This document shows, piece by piece, positions 41,935 through 50,557 of a stretch of DNA of 64,000 nt. The position numbers and the translations under genes were made by a program. The notes under the pieces were generated by a model that was given only the letters and a program-made list of their open reading frames with translations, was not told the DNA's origin and did no database searches. Each line of letters begins with the position of its first letter. The first letter of the stretch is position 1. The DNA comes from Oscillospiraceae bacterium. GTDB lineage: Bacteria > Bacillota > Clostridia > Oscillospirales > Oscillospiraceae. The stretch spans positions 1 to 64,000 of the forward strand of contig JAFZSD010000030.1 in assembly GCA_017619535.1 (NCBI GenBank), read 5' to 3'.

Positions 41935-44189
41935 TTTGACGCTTTTCCCGATGTCGTCTTTTTTGCAGCGGACTTCGTCTTTGCAGCAGTTTTTGCCTTC
42001 GATACGGAAGCGGTCTTTTTCGAGGATGCTTTCTGTTTTCCGTGTGCAGAAGTCTGCTCTCCGGAGGCAGATGATTTCTTGTAGCCGCGCTTGTCCTCAG
42101 GCAGGAAATTCGGACAGCTCTCGTTGATGCAGAATGGTTTCTTGTATCCGCGCCCCGCACGTTTGAACATGGTCTGTCCGCATGAGGGGCAGTTCTCCTT
42201 GACCGGTACGTCCCAGGTCATAAAATCGCAGCCCTTATTGAGTTTTTCACAGGCGTAATAGGTGTATCCGTTTTTGGAAACGCGTTTGAGCAGTCGGCTG
42301 CCGCATTTTGGGCACTTTCCGGGCATCTCGATGACGAGCGGTTTTGTAAACTTGCATTCCGGATAACCTGGGCACGCCAGGAATTTGCCGAATCTTCCGC
42401 TCTTCACAACGAGATTGCGTCCGCAGAGATCGCAGACCTCGTCCGAGACCTCGTCCGGGACTCTGATGCGTTCGCCCTGCAGCGCCTTTTCGGCTTCTTC
42501 GATCGACTTCTCGAATCCGCCGTAAAACTTCTCGAGCATTTCCTTCCAGCCTTCGTCGCCCTTTTCGACGCTGTCCAGTTCCTCTTCCATGTGGGCGGTA
42601 AAGCCGAGATCGACTATATCCGAGAAGCGCTCTTTCATAAGCCCTGTCACCACTTCTCCAAGCGGAGTGGGTTTGAGGAACTTTCCGTCTTTTATCACGT
42701 ATTCCTTGTCCGTTATGATGGATATCGTCGGAGCGTAGGTGCTGGGACGGCCCACGCCCGTCTCCTCCATCTCGCGTATGAGGGTGGCTTCCGTATAGCG
42801 GGAAGGCGGCTGTGTGAACTTCTGCGAACTGATGATATCCAGAAGGTCGAGTATCTCACCGGTCTCCAGATCCGGCAGCGGCGACTCCTTTTCTTCTTTT
42901 TCGTCGTCGCGTGACTCTTCGTAGACAGCGGTGTAACCGGGGAACTTTATTACGGAGCTCGCGGCGCGGAATACGTAGCCGGAGCAGCCTATGTCCACGG
43001 AAACGCTGTCGTAGACGGCAGCCGCCATCTGGCTCGCTATGAATCTGCTCCAGATGAGTCTGTACAGCTTGTACTGATCGCTGGTGACGCTCCCCTGGAC
43101 ATCCTCGGGCAGTATGAACACGTTGCTCGGGCGTATGGCCTCGTGGGCGTCCTGGGCGCCGCTCTTTGTCCGGAACGTGCGCGCTCTGCCGGGATGGAAC
43201 TGCTGTCCGTACTTTTCGGTAATGAGTTTTTTCGCGTCCGCAAGGGCGACATCGGATATACGGAGGGAGTCCGTTCTCATATAGGTGATGAGACCTATGG
43301 TCCCCTGTCCCTTGATGTCCACGCCTTCGTAGAGCTGCTGCGCGATGGACATCGTCCTGCGCGGCGTCATTCCGAGGTGCCTTGACGCCTCCTGCTGCAG
43401 CGTGGAGGTAATGAACGGCGGCGCAGGGCTCTTTTTTCTGTCAGCGCGCTTTATATCCGTCACCGTGAATTCGGAATCCTTTACGGCGGCTATGACCGCG
43501 TCCACGTCTTCTTTGCTCCTGAGCTCCTGCTTCGATCTGCCCTTGCCGTAATAGTGAGCCGTGAACGTTCCTTTATGCTCTCTGCCCGAGAGTTTCGCGT
43601 CCAGGAGCCAGTACTCCTCGGGAACGAAATCCCTGATCTCGTTCTCGCGGTCTACGACCATTCTCGTCGCGACAGACTGCACGCGCCCGGCCGAGAGGCC
43701 TCTCCTCACCTTGCGCCAGAGCAGCGGGCTCAGTTTGTATCCGACGATCCTGTCAAGGATACGTCTCGCCTGCTGCGCGTCGACAAGATCCTGATTGATC
43801 GCCCGCGGGTTTTTGATGCTGTCCTGAACGACGTTCTTGGTTATCTCGTTGAACGTGACCCTGCACACCTCGTCGTCTGCCAGCCCCAGCAGCTCCTTGA
43901 GATGCCAGGAAATGGCCTCTCCTTCGCGGTCAGGGTCGGTGGCGAGAAAGACGCGGCTGCTGGCCTTTGATTCCTTCTTGAGCTCTTCTATCGTCGCCTC
44001 ACGTCCCTTTACCGGGCGGTAATCCGGAATGAAGCCGTGCTCGATATCGACTCCCAGCGTGTTTTTCGGCAGGTCGCGGAGATGCCCCATCGAGGCAGTG
44101 ACCTTATAGTCGCTGCCGAGGTATTTCCCGATAGTTTTCGCCTTTGCCGGCGACTCGACGATAACGAGATTCGTTTTTTTCTTTGCCAT
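41931..44189 (-). CDS. topA: DNA topoisomerase I
   Basis: A 752-residue type IA topoisomerase that relaxes negative supercoils. The TOPRIM domain is at the N terminus ([32 protein letters not shown]). The active-site tyrosine is Y303 in [12 protein letters not shown]. Three C-terminal zinc modules contain [16 protein letters not shown] and CPSCGQTM. A Lys/Ala/Ser-rich tail of about 50 residues ends the protein and resembles DNA-binding tails of other bacteria. The ATG at 44189 follows GGAGAAG; a TTG six codons earlier is less likely. Confidence 0.97.
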   Translation of the reverse strand: MAKKKTNLVIVESPAKAKTIGKYLGSDYKVTASMGHLRDLPKNTLGVDIEHGFIPDYRPVKGREATIEELKKESKASSRVFLATDPDREGEAISWHLKELLGLADDEVCRVTFNEITKNVVQDSIKNPRAINQDLVDAQQARRILDRIVGYKLSPLLWRKVRRGLSAGRVQSVATRMVVDRENEIRDFVPEEYWLLDAKLSGREHKGTFTAHYYGKGRSKQELRSKEDVDAVIAAVKDSEFTVTDIKRADRKKSPAPPFITSTLQQEASRHLGMTPRRTMSIAQQLYEGVDIKGQGTIGLITYMRTDSLRISDVALADAKKLITEKYGQQFHPGRARTFRTKSGAQDAHEAIRPSNVFILPEDVQGSVTSDQYKLYRLIWSRFIASQMAAAVYDSVSVDIGCSGYVFRAASSVIKFPGYTAVYEESRDDEKEEKESPLPDLETGEILDLLDIISSQKFTQPPSRYTEATLIREMEETGVGRPSTYAPTISIITDKEYVIKDGKFLKPTPLGEVVTGLMKERFSDIVDLGFTAHMEEELDSVEKGDEGWKEMLEKFYGGFEKSIEEAEKALQGERIRVPDEVSDEVCDLCGRNLVVKSGRFGKFLACPGYPECKFTKPLVIEMPGKCPKCGSRLLKRVSKNGYTYYACEKLNKGCDFMTWDVPVKENCPSCGQTMFKRAGRGYKKPFCINESCPNFLPEDKRGYKKSSASGEQTSAHGKQKASSKKTASVSKAKTAAKTKSAAKKTTSGKASK

Positions 44190-44250
44190 TGTTCTTCTCC
44201 GTTTCAATAAAGCTTTGGATAAAATATGTCAGCGCACGCAGGCGCGTCTT

Positions 44251-45003
44251 TTACATGTTTTTGCCTGACATCTCCCACATTATCACCGACGCGGCGACGG
44301 CGGCGTTGAGAGATTCGCATTCCTCCGACATCGGTATCACTATCCGATCGTCGCATATGGCGAGCATCTCATCGGAGAGACCGCTCCCTTCGCTTCCGAT
44401 CGCGACTGCTGAACCCGCAAGGGAAACCGCTCGCAGATCACGGCTGTTACTGCCCAGCGCAGCGCCAAGGATGCGGATACCTGAATCCCTGAGCGACCTG
44501 ATACCGTCGAGCTCCGACTCTATGATCCTCTGCCGGAATATGGCTCCCATCGTAGCCCGGACGGTCTTCGGATTATAAATGTCGGCGCAGCCGCCCGTCA
44601 GGATCACCGTTCCGATACCGAATGCGTTGGCCGTTCTTATGACGGTGCCTACGTTTCCCGGATCCTGTATCCTCTCCAGTATTATGATCCCGTCACCTTT
44701 CGGCGGCAGGCTCTCGCCCGGTATCCGGCATGAAAAGACGACGTCCCGGGCGGTCTTCAGCGGCGACACATGATCAAGGAGCTCTCCGGGAACTTCGAAT
44801 ACGTCCGCATCCGCCGGCATGCCTTTGGGCAGTTCTCCGGCTGTAAGAACGGTCACTATCTCCGCTCCGTGATCTATAGCCTCCCGGAGCATTTTGAAGC
44901 CGTCGCAGATGAACTCGCCGCACAGACGCCTGTAGGCCCTCTCCGCGCCGAGTTTTTTCATGTGTACGATCCTGTCGTTCCGGCGGCTCGTCAGTCGTTC
45001 CAT
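44251..45003 (-). CDS. TrmH/SpoU-family RNA 2'-O-methyltransferase
   Basis: A 250-residue SPOUT-fold methyltransferase. The N-terminal substrate-binding domain (about 1-90) contains RAYRRLCGEFICDGFKMLREA. The catalytic domain has motif 1 ILERIQDPGNVGTVIRTANAFG, motif 2 AIGSEGSGLSDEM and motif 3 IPMSEECESLNAAVAASVIMWE, which form the trefoil knot. It methylates a ribose in rRNA or tRNA; RlmB-like activity on 23S rRNA is likely but the target is not certain. It has a promoter at 45087-45115 and lies 61 bases before topA, so it may head the long operon. Confidence 0.9.
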   Translation of the reverse strand: MERLTSRRNDRIVHMKKLGAERAYRRLCGEFICDGFKMLREAIDHGAEIVTVLTAGELPKGMPADADVFEVPGELLDHVSPLKTARDVVFSCRIPGESLPPKGDGIIILERIQDPGNVGTVIRTANAFGIGTVILTGGCADIYNPKTVRATMGAIFRQRIIESELDGIRSLRDSGIRILGAALGSNSRDLRAVSLAGSAVAIGSEGSGLSDEMLAICDDRIVIPMSEECESLNAAVAASVIMWEMSGKNM

Positions 45004-45086
45004 CGATGTCCCCCCGCGGCATATCCTGCCGGTTTCTCATGCTATCAGAAGGATTTTTCCCGCTATACCATATAAAATACAAAGTC

Positions 45087-45115
45087 ACTATACAGGCAGT
45101 TTTCGAAAAAGTCAA
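45087..45115 (-). promoter_or_regulatory. sigma-A promoter at the head of the trmH-topA operon
   Basis: TTGACT (45110-45115) and TATAGT (45087-45092) on the minus strand are separated by 17 bases. No terminator is seen between this promoter and the rpsU region, so transcripts could be very long. Confidence 0.7.
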
Positions 45116-45194
45116 CTCAATAAATTCTTTATTTTAATGTGTTGATCCATGATGCAGAATGATATGGATATTCAGGAACCGTATCCGCACAGGC

Positions 45195-45227
45195 AAAAAC
45201 GGCCCTCACGTGCAGTGAGAGCCGTTT
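45195..45227 (-). terminator. terminator of the trpB2-paaK-ACT operon
   Basis: An 11-bp stem with one G-U pair and a 5-base loop, followed on the minus strand by TTTTTGCC. It lies about 35 bases after the ACT gene stop. Confidence 0.85.
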
Positions 45228-45262
45228 CCATGTTTACTCTGTCTGACAGATCGATTCCGCGC

Positions 45263-45694
45263 TCAGAGGATCGCCCTGAGCTTGTCGTCGGTGAGCGTCT
45301 GCAAGCCGCTTTCGGCTAGGACGGTCTCCGCATTCTCCAGGTCGTCCACACGGAGAATGACGTAAGCGCTCAGAGCCTCTGCGCCTGTGAACGCGTACAT
45401 GTACTCCACGTTGATCTGTGCCTTTTCAAGGGCCTGAAGGATGTTGTTGAGCGCTCCGGCCTGATCGTCCATCTTGACGGCGATGACCTTTGTCTCCATA
45501 ACGATGTAGTTGGAAGACAGCGTTTCTTTGGCCTTGTCCGCGTCGGAAACAATAAGACGGAGTATGCCGAAATCCTTTGTGTCGGCAAGGCTCATCGCGC
45601 GGATGTTGACTCCGGCGTCGGAGATGATCCTTACTGCCTCGGCCAGCCTTCCGGGGCTGTTTTCAAGAAATACTGACAGCTGCGTAATAGCCAT
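45263..45694 (-). CDS. double ACT-domain protein
   Basis: A 143-residue protein of two ACT domains (about 1-66 and 70-143). The first opens ITQLSVFLENSPGRLAEAVRIISDAGVNIRAM and the second VIAVKMDDQAGALNNILQALEKAQINVEYMYAF. ACT domains bind amino acids and regulate enzymes. The protein has no catalytic domain. It is the third gene after trpB2 and paaK, starting 27 bases after the ligase. The same pairing with phenylacetate-CoA ligase genes is common in anaerobes, so a sensor of an aromatic amino acid or arylacetate is likely, but the ligand is not known. Confidence 0.9.
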   Translation of the reverse strand: MAITQLSVFLENSPGRLAEAVRIISDAGVNIRAMSLADTKDFGILRLIVSDADKAKETLSSNYIVMETKVIAVKMDDQAGALNNILQALEKAQINVEYMYAFTGAEALSAYVILRVDDLENAETVLAESGLQTLTDDKLRAIL

Positions 45695-45721
45695 TTTATA
45701 ATCTCCTTTCAGTTGACCGGG

Positions 45722-47029
45722 TCAGTCATGGAGCTTGCGCCTGTCGATGACTCTGACCGCCTTGCCTTCGCTTCTTGTGATCGTCTTGGGCGCCACGAGG
45801 TGCATCTTGGGGCCGATGCCGAGCATCGTTCTCATGGCAGCCTCGAGACTGCGTTCCCTGTTCTGGATATCAGATACCTTGTCGGAGAACTGGTCCGGAT
45901 TGAGCTCCACATAGACGTCGAAGGTATCGTTGTTTCTCTCCCTGTCGACGACGATCTGATAGTTCGGCGTATAGCCCTCCTTTAGGAGGACGGTCTCGAT
46001 CTGGCTCGGGAACACGTTGACGCCGCGGATTATCATCATGTCGTCGCTTCTGCCCATCGGCTTGCTCATCTTCACATGGGTCCTGCCGCAGGAGCATTCC
46101 TTGCGGCTGAGAGTGCAGATATCTCTCGTCCTGTATCTTATGAGCGGGAACGCCTCTTTGTCAAGAGCGGTGAAGACGAGTTCTCCCTTGGATCCTTCGG
46201 GCAGCACTTCCCCTGTATCGGGATCGATGATCTCGGCGTAGAAGTGGTCCTCGTTGATGTGCATGCCGGTCTGCTCCTCGCATTCGAAGGAAACGCCCGG
46301 TCCGCTGGTCTCGGTAAGTCCGTAGATGTCGTAGGCCTTGATGCCGAGGCTCTTTTCGATGCTCCTGCGCATCTCTTCGGTCCAGGGCTCAGCGCCGAAT
46401 ATGCCGGCCTTGAGCTTGTTGTCCTCGGGTTTGTAACCCATCTCGGCCAGCGTCTCGCCGATGTAGGCAGCGTATGACGGCGTGCAGCAGATGATCGTCG
46501 AACCCAGATCCATCATGAACTGGATCTGTCTCTCGGTGTTGCCGGAAGACATGGGGAGCGTAAGGCATCCGACCTTGTGGGAGCCGCCGTGGAGGCCCGA
46601 GCCACCCGTGAACAGCCCGTAACCATAGCAGACCTGGCAGACGTCCTCCGCCGTTCCCCCGGCCGCCACGATGGCGCGGGCGCAGCACTCCTCCCAGATG
46701 TCGATGTCGTTCTGCGTATAGAATGCGACGACGCGCTTACCGGTAGTACCGGAAGTGGAATGTATCCTCACGCAGTTCTTAAGGTCGGTCCCGAGGAGAC
46801 CGTAGGGATATGCGTCGCGGAGATCGGCTTTAGACAGAAACGGCAGAAACTTGATATCGTCCACGGTCCTTATGTCTTCGGGCTTTACGCCTTTCTGATC
46901 CATGAGATCGCGGTAGTATTTGACGTTGTCGTATACGTGCCTGATCTGCTTTCTCAGTTTTTCATTCTGGATCTCGAGTATCTTCTCGCGCGGAGCTGTC
47001 TCGATCTCCTTCTGGTAATAGTTTTTCAT
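45722..47029 (-). CDS. paaK: phenylacetate-CoA ligase (copy 1)
   Basis: A 435-residue adenylate-forming enzyme that makes arylacetyl-CoA from an arylacetate, ATP and CoA. The N terminus (IRHVYDNVKYYRDLMDQKGV) is the usual PaaK cap. The ATP loop is IHSTSGTTGKRVVAF near 91. Later motifs are YGLTETSGPG near 235, RYRTRDI and GRSDDMMIIRGVNVFPSQIE in the C-terminal lid. AAAGGAGA precedes its ATG. It lies between trpB2 and the ACT gene and falls under the aromatic leader. Run in reverse it could conserve energy from arylacetyl-CoA; run forward it supplies IorAB-type reductive carboxylation. Confidence 0.93.
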   Translation of the reverse strand: MKNYYQKEIETAPREKILEIQNEKLRKQIRHVYDNVKYYRDLMDQKGVKPEDIRTVDDIKFLPFLSKADLRDAYPYGLLGTDLKNCVRIHSTSGTTGKRVVAFYTQNDIDIWEECCARAIVAAGGTAEDVCQVCYGYGLFTGGSGLHGGSHKVGCLTLPMSSGNTERQIQFMMDLGSTIICCTPSYAAYIGETLAEMGYKPEDNKLKAGIFGAEPWTEEMRRSIEKSLGIKAYDIYGLTETSGPGVSFECEEQTGMHINEDHFYAEIIDPDTGEVLPEGSKGELVFTALDKEAFPLIRYRTRDICTLSRKECSCGRTHVKMSKPMGRSDDMMIIRGVNVFPSQIETVLLKEGYTPNYQIVVDRERNNDTFDVYVELNPDQFSDKVSDIQNRERSLEAAMRTMLGIGPKMHLVAPKTITRSEGKAVRVIDRRKLHD

Positions 47030-47109
47030 GTGAACAATTCTCCTTTGCCGTTTCTGTTTTTTCCGGCGTCTGTTTTCGCCGGGCGTTATCTTAACCTTTA
47101 GTTTGCTCT

Positions 47110-48477
47110 TTAGTCAACCTGAGGAAGCGACGCGATGCTCTTCGCAAGGTCCTCGTCGGTGGGGATGTAATCGTCCATCTCTCCGTCGTGGAACTTCTGG
47201 TAAGCGACGAGATCGAAATAGCCGGTACCGGTGAGTCCGAATACTATCGTCTTCTCCTCGCCCGTTTCCTTGCACTTCATGGCCTCGTCTATGGCGACTT
47301 TGATGGCGTGCGAGCTCTCGGGAGCGGGCAGTATGCCCTCTACTCTTGCGAACTGCTCTGCAGCCTTGAAGACCTCCGTCTGCGGGACGGATACGGCCTC
47401 CATAAGGCCGTCGTCGTACAGCTGGGACAGTATAGAGCTCATGCCGTGGTAGCGGAGACCGCCCGCGTGGTTCGGTGCCGGGATGAAACCGCTGCCCAGA
47501 GTGTACATCTTTGCGAGCGGGCAGACCATGCCGGTGTCGCAGAAATCGTATGCGTACTTGCCTCTGGTAAAGCTTGGGCAGGACGCGGGCTCGACAGCGA
47601 TGATCCGGCAGTCGAGGTCGCCGTTTATCTTGTCTCTCATGAAGGGGGCGATAAGTCCGCCGAGGTTGGAACCGCCGCCGGCGCAGCCGATGACCATGTC
47701 GGGCTTTATACCGTACTTGTTCAGAGCCGCCTGGGTCTCGAGGCCTATGATGCTCTGATGCAGGAGGACCTGGTTGAGCACGCTGCCGAGAACGTATCTG
47801 TAGCCGGGAGTCGAAACAGCGACCTCCACGGCCTCGGAGATGGCGCAGCCGAGGCTGCCGGTGGTACCGGGATGCTCGGCAAGGATCTTCTTGCCGATCT
47901 CAGTCGTCATCGACGGGGACGGAGTGACGTCGGCGCCGTAAGTCCTCATTACCTCTCTGCGGAAGGGCTTCTGCTCGTAGGAGACCTTGACCATGAAGAC
48001 CTTGCAGTCGAGTCCGAGGTAGGAGCAAGCCATGGAGAGGGCCGTTCCCCACTGACCGGCGCCGGTCTCGGTGGTCACGCCCTTCAGGCCCTGCCTCCTT
48101 GCGTAATATGCCTGGGCGATCGCGGAGTTAAGCTTGTGGGAACCGCTGGTGTTGTTGCCCTCGAACTTGTAATAGATCTTCGCCGGGGTGCCCAGCGCCT
48201 TCTCGAGGCAGTATGCCCTGACCAGCGGCGACGGTCTGTACATCTTGTAGAAGTCGTATACTTCCTGAGGGATCGGGAAATACTCTGTATCGTTGTCAAG
48301 CTCCTGCTTGATGAGTTCTTCGCAGAATACGGGGGCAAGTTCCTCGGCCTTCATCGGTTCGTGTGTTCCGGGATTGAGGAGCGGAGCGGGCTTGTTCTTC
48401 ATGGCCGAGCGGAGATTGTACCATGCCTTCGGCATCTCGTCTTCCGTAAGATAGATTTTGTAAGGGATCTTTTCCAT
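47110..48477 (-). CDS. trpB2: TrpB2-type tryptophan synthase beta chain
   Basis: A 455-residue PLP enzyme of the TrpB2 (TIGR01415) type, which joins indole and serine, or phosphoserine in some, to make tryptophan without a TrpA partner. Lys115 in GSHKLNSA binds PLP. The phosphate loop is GCAGGGSNLGG. Other signatures are TETGAGQWGTALSMA and PAPNHAGGLRYHGMS. The start at 48477 is preferred because AAAGG lies eight bases before it; an ATG three codons earlier abuts that site. No other trp gene is in the window, so the likely job is salvage of free indole. Its leader carries two leader peptides and a terminator. Confidence 0.93.
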   Translation of the reverse strand: MEKIPYKIYLTEDEMPKAWYNLRSAMKNKPAPLLNPGTHEPMKAEELAPVFCEELIKQELDNDTEYFPIPQEVYDFYKMYRPSPLVRAYCLEKALGTPAKIYYKFEGNNTSGSHKLNSAIAQAYYARRQGLKGVTTETGAGQWGTALSMACSYLGLDCKVFMVKVSYEQKPFRREVMRTYGADVTPSPSMTTEIGKKILAEHPGTTGSLGCAISEAVEVAVSTPGYRYVLGSVLNQVLLHQSIIGLETQAALNKYGIKPDMVIGCAGGGSNLGGLIAPFMRDKINGDLDCRIIAVEPASCPSFTRGKYAYDFCDTGMVCPLAKMYTLGSGFIPAPNHAGGLRYHGMSSILSQLYDDGLMEAVSVPQTEVFKAAEQFARVEGILPAPESSHAIKVAIDEAMKCKETGEEKTIVFGLTGTGYFDLVAYQKFHDGEMDDYIPTDEDLAKSIASLPQVD

Positions 48478-48530
48478 TTTTAGCATCCTTTCTCAGTTGA
48501 TTCGATTAATCCTTTTTCATACGGTCGGTC

Positions 48531-48575
48531 TCAGATGTGGCGCCAGAGTCGCCATCGCTTGGTAAGCAGGTACAT
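48531..48575 (-). CDS. second leader peptide with two Trp codons (mini-ORF)
   Basis: A 15-codon frame (MYLLTKRWRLWRHI plus TGA) lies between the terminator and trpB2. GGAGGA sits seven bases before its ATG, one of the best ribosome binding sites in the window. Residues 8 and 11 are Trp in a strongly basic, Arg-rich context. The stop lies about 50 bases before the trpB2 ATG. Translating or stalling on it could gate trpB2 initiation, or mark a second stage of control. The peptide matches no leader I know. Confidence 0.65.
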   Translation of the reverse strand: MYLLTKRWRLWRHI

Positions 48576-48603
48576 TTCTATTTCCTCCGATGTTTCCTGA
48601 TAA

Positions 48604-48639
48604 ACAAAAGATGCGGCACAGTTGATCTGTGCCGCATCT
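48604..48639 (-). terminator. attenuator terminator in the trpB2 leader
   Basis: A perfect 13-bp stem (48609-48621 with 48627-48639) with a 5-base loop, followed on the minus strand by TTTTGTTT. It lies after the first leader peptide and before the second, so it decides whether trpB2, paaK and the ACT gene are transcribed. Minus-strand CAGATCAAC, covering its upstream arm and loop, can instead pair with GTTGATTTG in leader codons 23-25. Confidence 0.9.
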
Positions 48640-48660
48640 GATTACGTGATTCAGGTTACC

Positions 48661-48753
48661 TCACGCTTCGTCGCACCGCAAATCAACCTTACCAAAAGAA
48701 TCGGTAAAGCTAAACCAGAACCAGTAAAAAGCGGTGCCGAGCGTTCTGTTCAT
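48661..48753 (-). CDS. aromatic leader peptide controlling trpB2
   Basis: A 30-residue peptide begins at an ATG with TTAGGAGA upstream. Residues 9-14 read Phe-Tyr-Trp-Phe-Trp-Phe, with more Phe at 16 and 20, so charged tRNAs for all three aromatic amino acids are sensed in one cluster. The codons before the run (GCACCGC, 48731-48737) can pair with codons after it (GCGGTGC, 48673-48679). Codons 23-25 (GTTGATTTG) can pair with the terminator arm. This is the layout of ribosome-mediated attenuation: stalling at the aromatic run frees the antiterminator strand. Confidence 0.85.
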   Translation of the reverse strand: MNRTLGTAFYWFWFSFTDSFGKVDLRCDEA

Positions 48754-48770
48754 TGCGTTTCTCCTAACGT

Positions 48771-48787
48771 GCGCTTTATCAAAGCGC
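48771..48787 (-). other. short hairpin in the trpB2 leader 5' end
   Basis: A perfect 7-bp stem GCGCTTT/AAAGCGC with a 3-base loop lies between the transcription start and the leader-peptide ribosome binding site. It could stabilise the 5' end or set the timing of ribosome loading. Confidence 0.5.
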
Positions 48788-48810
48788 TGTATTGCTGTAA
48801 CATTGTGGTG

Positions 48811-48839
48811 ATTATACAACCGTGTTTTCTGGATGTCAA
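48811..48839 (-). promoter_or_regulatory. perfect consensus sigma-A promoter for the trpB2 operon
   Basis: On the minus strand TTGACA (48834-48839) and TATAAT (48811-48816) are separated by 17 bases, matching consensus at all positions. Such a strong promoter fits a unit whose output is set afterwards by attenuation. Confidence 0.9.
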
Positions 48840-48902
48840 CACAATATTTTGAATTTTATGAAATATTATGCGCAGAATGTACAGATGTCCGTCCGTATCC
48901 GT

Positions 48903-49271
48903 TCATTCTGACGGAAGAATCTCCAGCCAGTAGCCGTCGGGGTCGTTTATGAAATAGATCCCCATATCGGGATTCTCGTAACAGATGCAGCCCATCTCCT
49001 CGTGGAGCCGATGCGCAGCTTCGTAATCGTCTGTTCTGAACGCGAGATGGAACTCCTCTTCGCCGAGATCGTAGGGCTCGGTATGGTCTCTCAGCCATGT
49101 GAGTTCAAGGAGGAAATCGCTGCTGTCGTTTCCTATATACACGATCGTAAAGGAACCGTCGGGAGCCGTCTTGCGGGATCTTTCAGTCAGCCCCAGTGCT
49201 TTCTCGTAAAAGGCCAGAGAACTCTCCAGGTCCAGCACGTTGTAGTTTTCGTGTTCCATGGTGAATCTCAT
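48903..49271 (-). CDS. VOC-family (glyoxalase I-like) protein
   Basis: A 122-residue vicinal-oxygen-chelate protein. The two beta-alpha-beta modules are visible: MEHENYNVLDLESSLAFYEKALGL, and FHLAFRTDDYEAAHRLHEEMG ending in YFINDPDGYWLEILPSE. Glyoxalase I metal ligands correspond to the early His (MEH), a mid Glu (LLELTW), the His in FHLAF and the final Glu in WLEI, all present. A metal-dependent lyase acting on a thiol adduct is possible; the substrate is not known. It starts 30 bases after the second phenylacetate-CoA ligase. No clear terminator follows before the trpB2 promoter. Confidence 0.88.
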   Translation of the reverse strand: MRFTMEHENYNVLDLESSLAFYEKALGLTERSRKTAPDGSFTIVYIGNDSSDFLLELTWLRDHTEPYDLGEEEFHLAFRTDDYEAAHRLHEEMGCICYENPDMGIYFINDPDGYWLEILPSE

Positions 49272-49301
49272 GCGGTCCGCCTCCTTGGCCCTAAGTGCGC
49301 G

Positions 49302-50537
49302 TCATTCGTAACGCTCGTCGTATACGCGTTTGGTCTTCTTCTCGCTGCGAGGCAGCAGGCCTAGCTCGACGACTTTTACGAGAGGAGTGAATCCTATGCG
49401 GCTCTTGACGGTGGCAGCTATGCGTGACGCCAGATCCGCGAAATTCACGGAACCGTTCGTCTCGACATAGAGACGCATGGTGTCCTTTCCGTCCAGATGC
49501 GATATGCGGATCTGATACTCGCTCGAGACCTCCGGGAACTGTTTCAGGACTTCCTCGATCTGGCTCGGGAATACGTTCACGCCCTTTATCTTGACCATGT
49601 CGTCGGTGCGTCCCATTATCGTGTCTATCCTGGGATACTTGCTTCCGCAGGGACACTCTCCGGGGATTATCCTGGACAGGTCGTGGGTGCGGTAGCGTAT
49701 GAGCGGAGCGCCTTCCTTGACGAGCGTCGTTATAACTATCTCGCCCCACTCGCCGTCGGGAAGTATCTCACCCGTCGCCGGATCTATGATCTCGATGTAG
49801 ATATAATCGTCCCAGCAGTGCATTCCCGTATTGTACTTGCAGTTGATGCCTATGCCGGGGCCGTAGATCTCCGTGAGGCCGTAGATATCGTAAAGCTCGA
49901 TGCCCAGCGATTCGGAGATACGCTGGCGCATCTTATCGCCCCAACGTTCCGATCCGATGACTCCCTTCTTGAGCTTGATGCGGTCCTTAATGCCCCTCTT
50001 CTCGATCTCCTCAGCCAGCAGCAGCGCGTAGGAAGAGGTCGAGCATATGACCGTGCTTCCGAGATCCTGCATCATCGTGAGCTGCTTTTCCGTGTTGCCG
50101 GGTCCCATGGGTATGACCATGGCGCCCAGTTTTTCAGCGCCGAGCTGGAACCCGATGCCGGCCGTCCAGAGCCCGTAGGCCGGAGTGATCTGGATGCGAT
50201 CCTTATTCGTGATCCCCGCGGTCTCGTAGCAGCGTTTGAACATTATCGCCCAGTCGTCGACATCCTTCGCCGTATAGGGGATTATAACGGGAAGGCCAGT
50301 GGTGCCGGAGGATGAGTGGATACGTACGATATCTTCCTCCTTCGCCGCCATCAGTCCCAGCGGATAGGCGCTGCGGAGATCAGCCTTTTCCGAAAACGGC
50401 AGCTTCGAGAAATCCTCAGGCGTGGATACGCCTGTTATGCCTGCCGCTTCAAGTTTTTTGCCGTAAAAGCTTCCCGACCGACGCAGCCTGTCGATCTGGT
50501 CGTTGACCTGTTTCAGCTGCAATTCCGAGATCTGCAT
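49302..50537 (-). CDS. paaK: phenylacetate-CoA ligase (copy 2)
   Basis: A 411-residue adenylate-forming ligase paralogous to the gene at 45722. ATP loop IHSSSGTTGLPVIIPYT near 88, YGLTEIYGPGIGIN near 230, RYRTHDLSRI and GRTDDMVKIKGVNVFPSQIEEVL near 315-338. The start at 50537 follows AAAAGGGG; an ATG eight codons earlier overlaps the iorB stop (ATGA) and is an alternative. It sits directly behind iorA-iorB, whose product or substrate is an arylacetyl-CoA, so the two activities are almost certainly consecutive. Having two ligases suggests different acids, for example phenylacetate or hydroxyphenylacetate versus indoleacetate. Confidence 0.92.
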   Translation of the reverse strand: MQISELQLKQVNDQIDRLRRSGSFYGKKLEAAGITGVSTPEDFSKLPFSEKADLRSAYPLGLMAAKEEDIVRIHSSSGTTGLPVIIPYTAKDVDDWAIMFKRCYETAGITNKDRIQITPAYGLWTAGIGFQLGAEKLGAMVIPMGPGNTEKQLTMMQDLGSTVICSTSSYALLLAEEIEKRGIKDRIKLKKGVIGSERWGDKMRQRISESLGIELYDIYGLTEIYGPGIGINCKYNTGMHCWDDYIYIEIIDPATGEILPDGEWGEIVITTLVKEGAPLIRYRTHDLSRIIPGECPCGSKYPRIDTIMGRTDDMVKIKGVNVFPSQIEEVLKQFPEVSSEYQIRISHLDGKDTMRLYVETNGSVNFADLASRIAATVKSRIGFTPLVKVVELGLLPRSEKKTKRVYDERYE

Positions 50538-50557
50538 AGTCTTTCCCCTTTTCCAGT

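Noticed and set aside
47188-48483. 431-codon plus-strand frame opposite trpB2
   Set aside because: A mirror of the trpB2 codons; no ribosome binding site, no family resemblance.
48604-48839. T-box riboswitch in the trpB2 leader
   Set aside because: No T-box core sequence (AGGGTGGNACCGCG-type) or specifier stem is present; the leader is instead built around coding frames.
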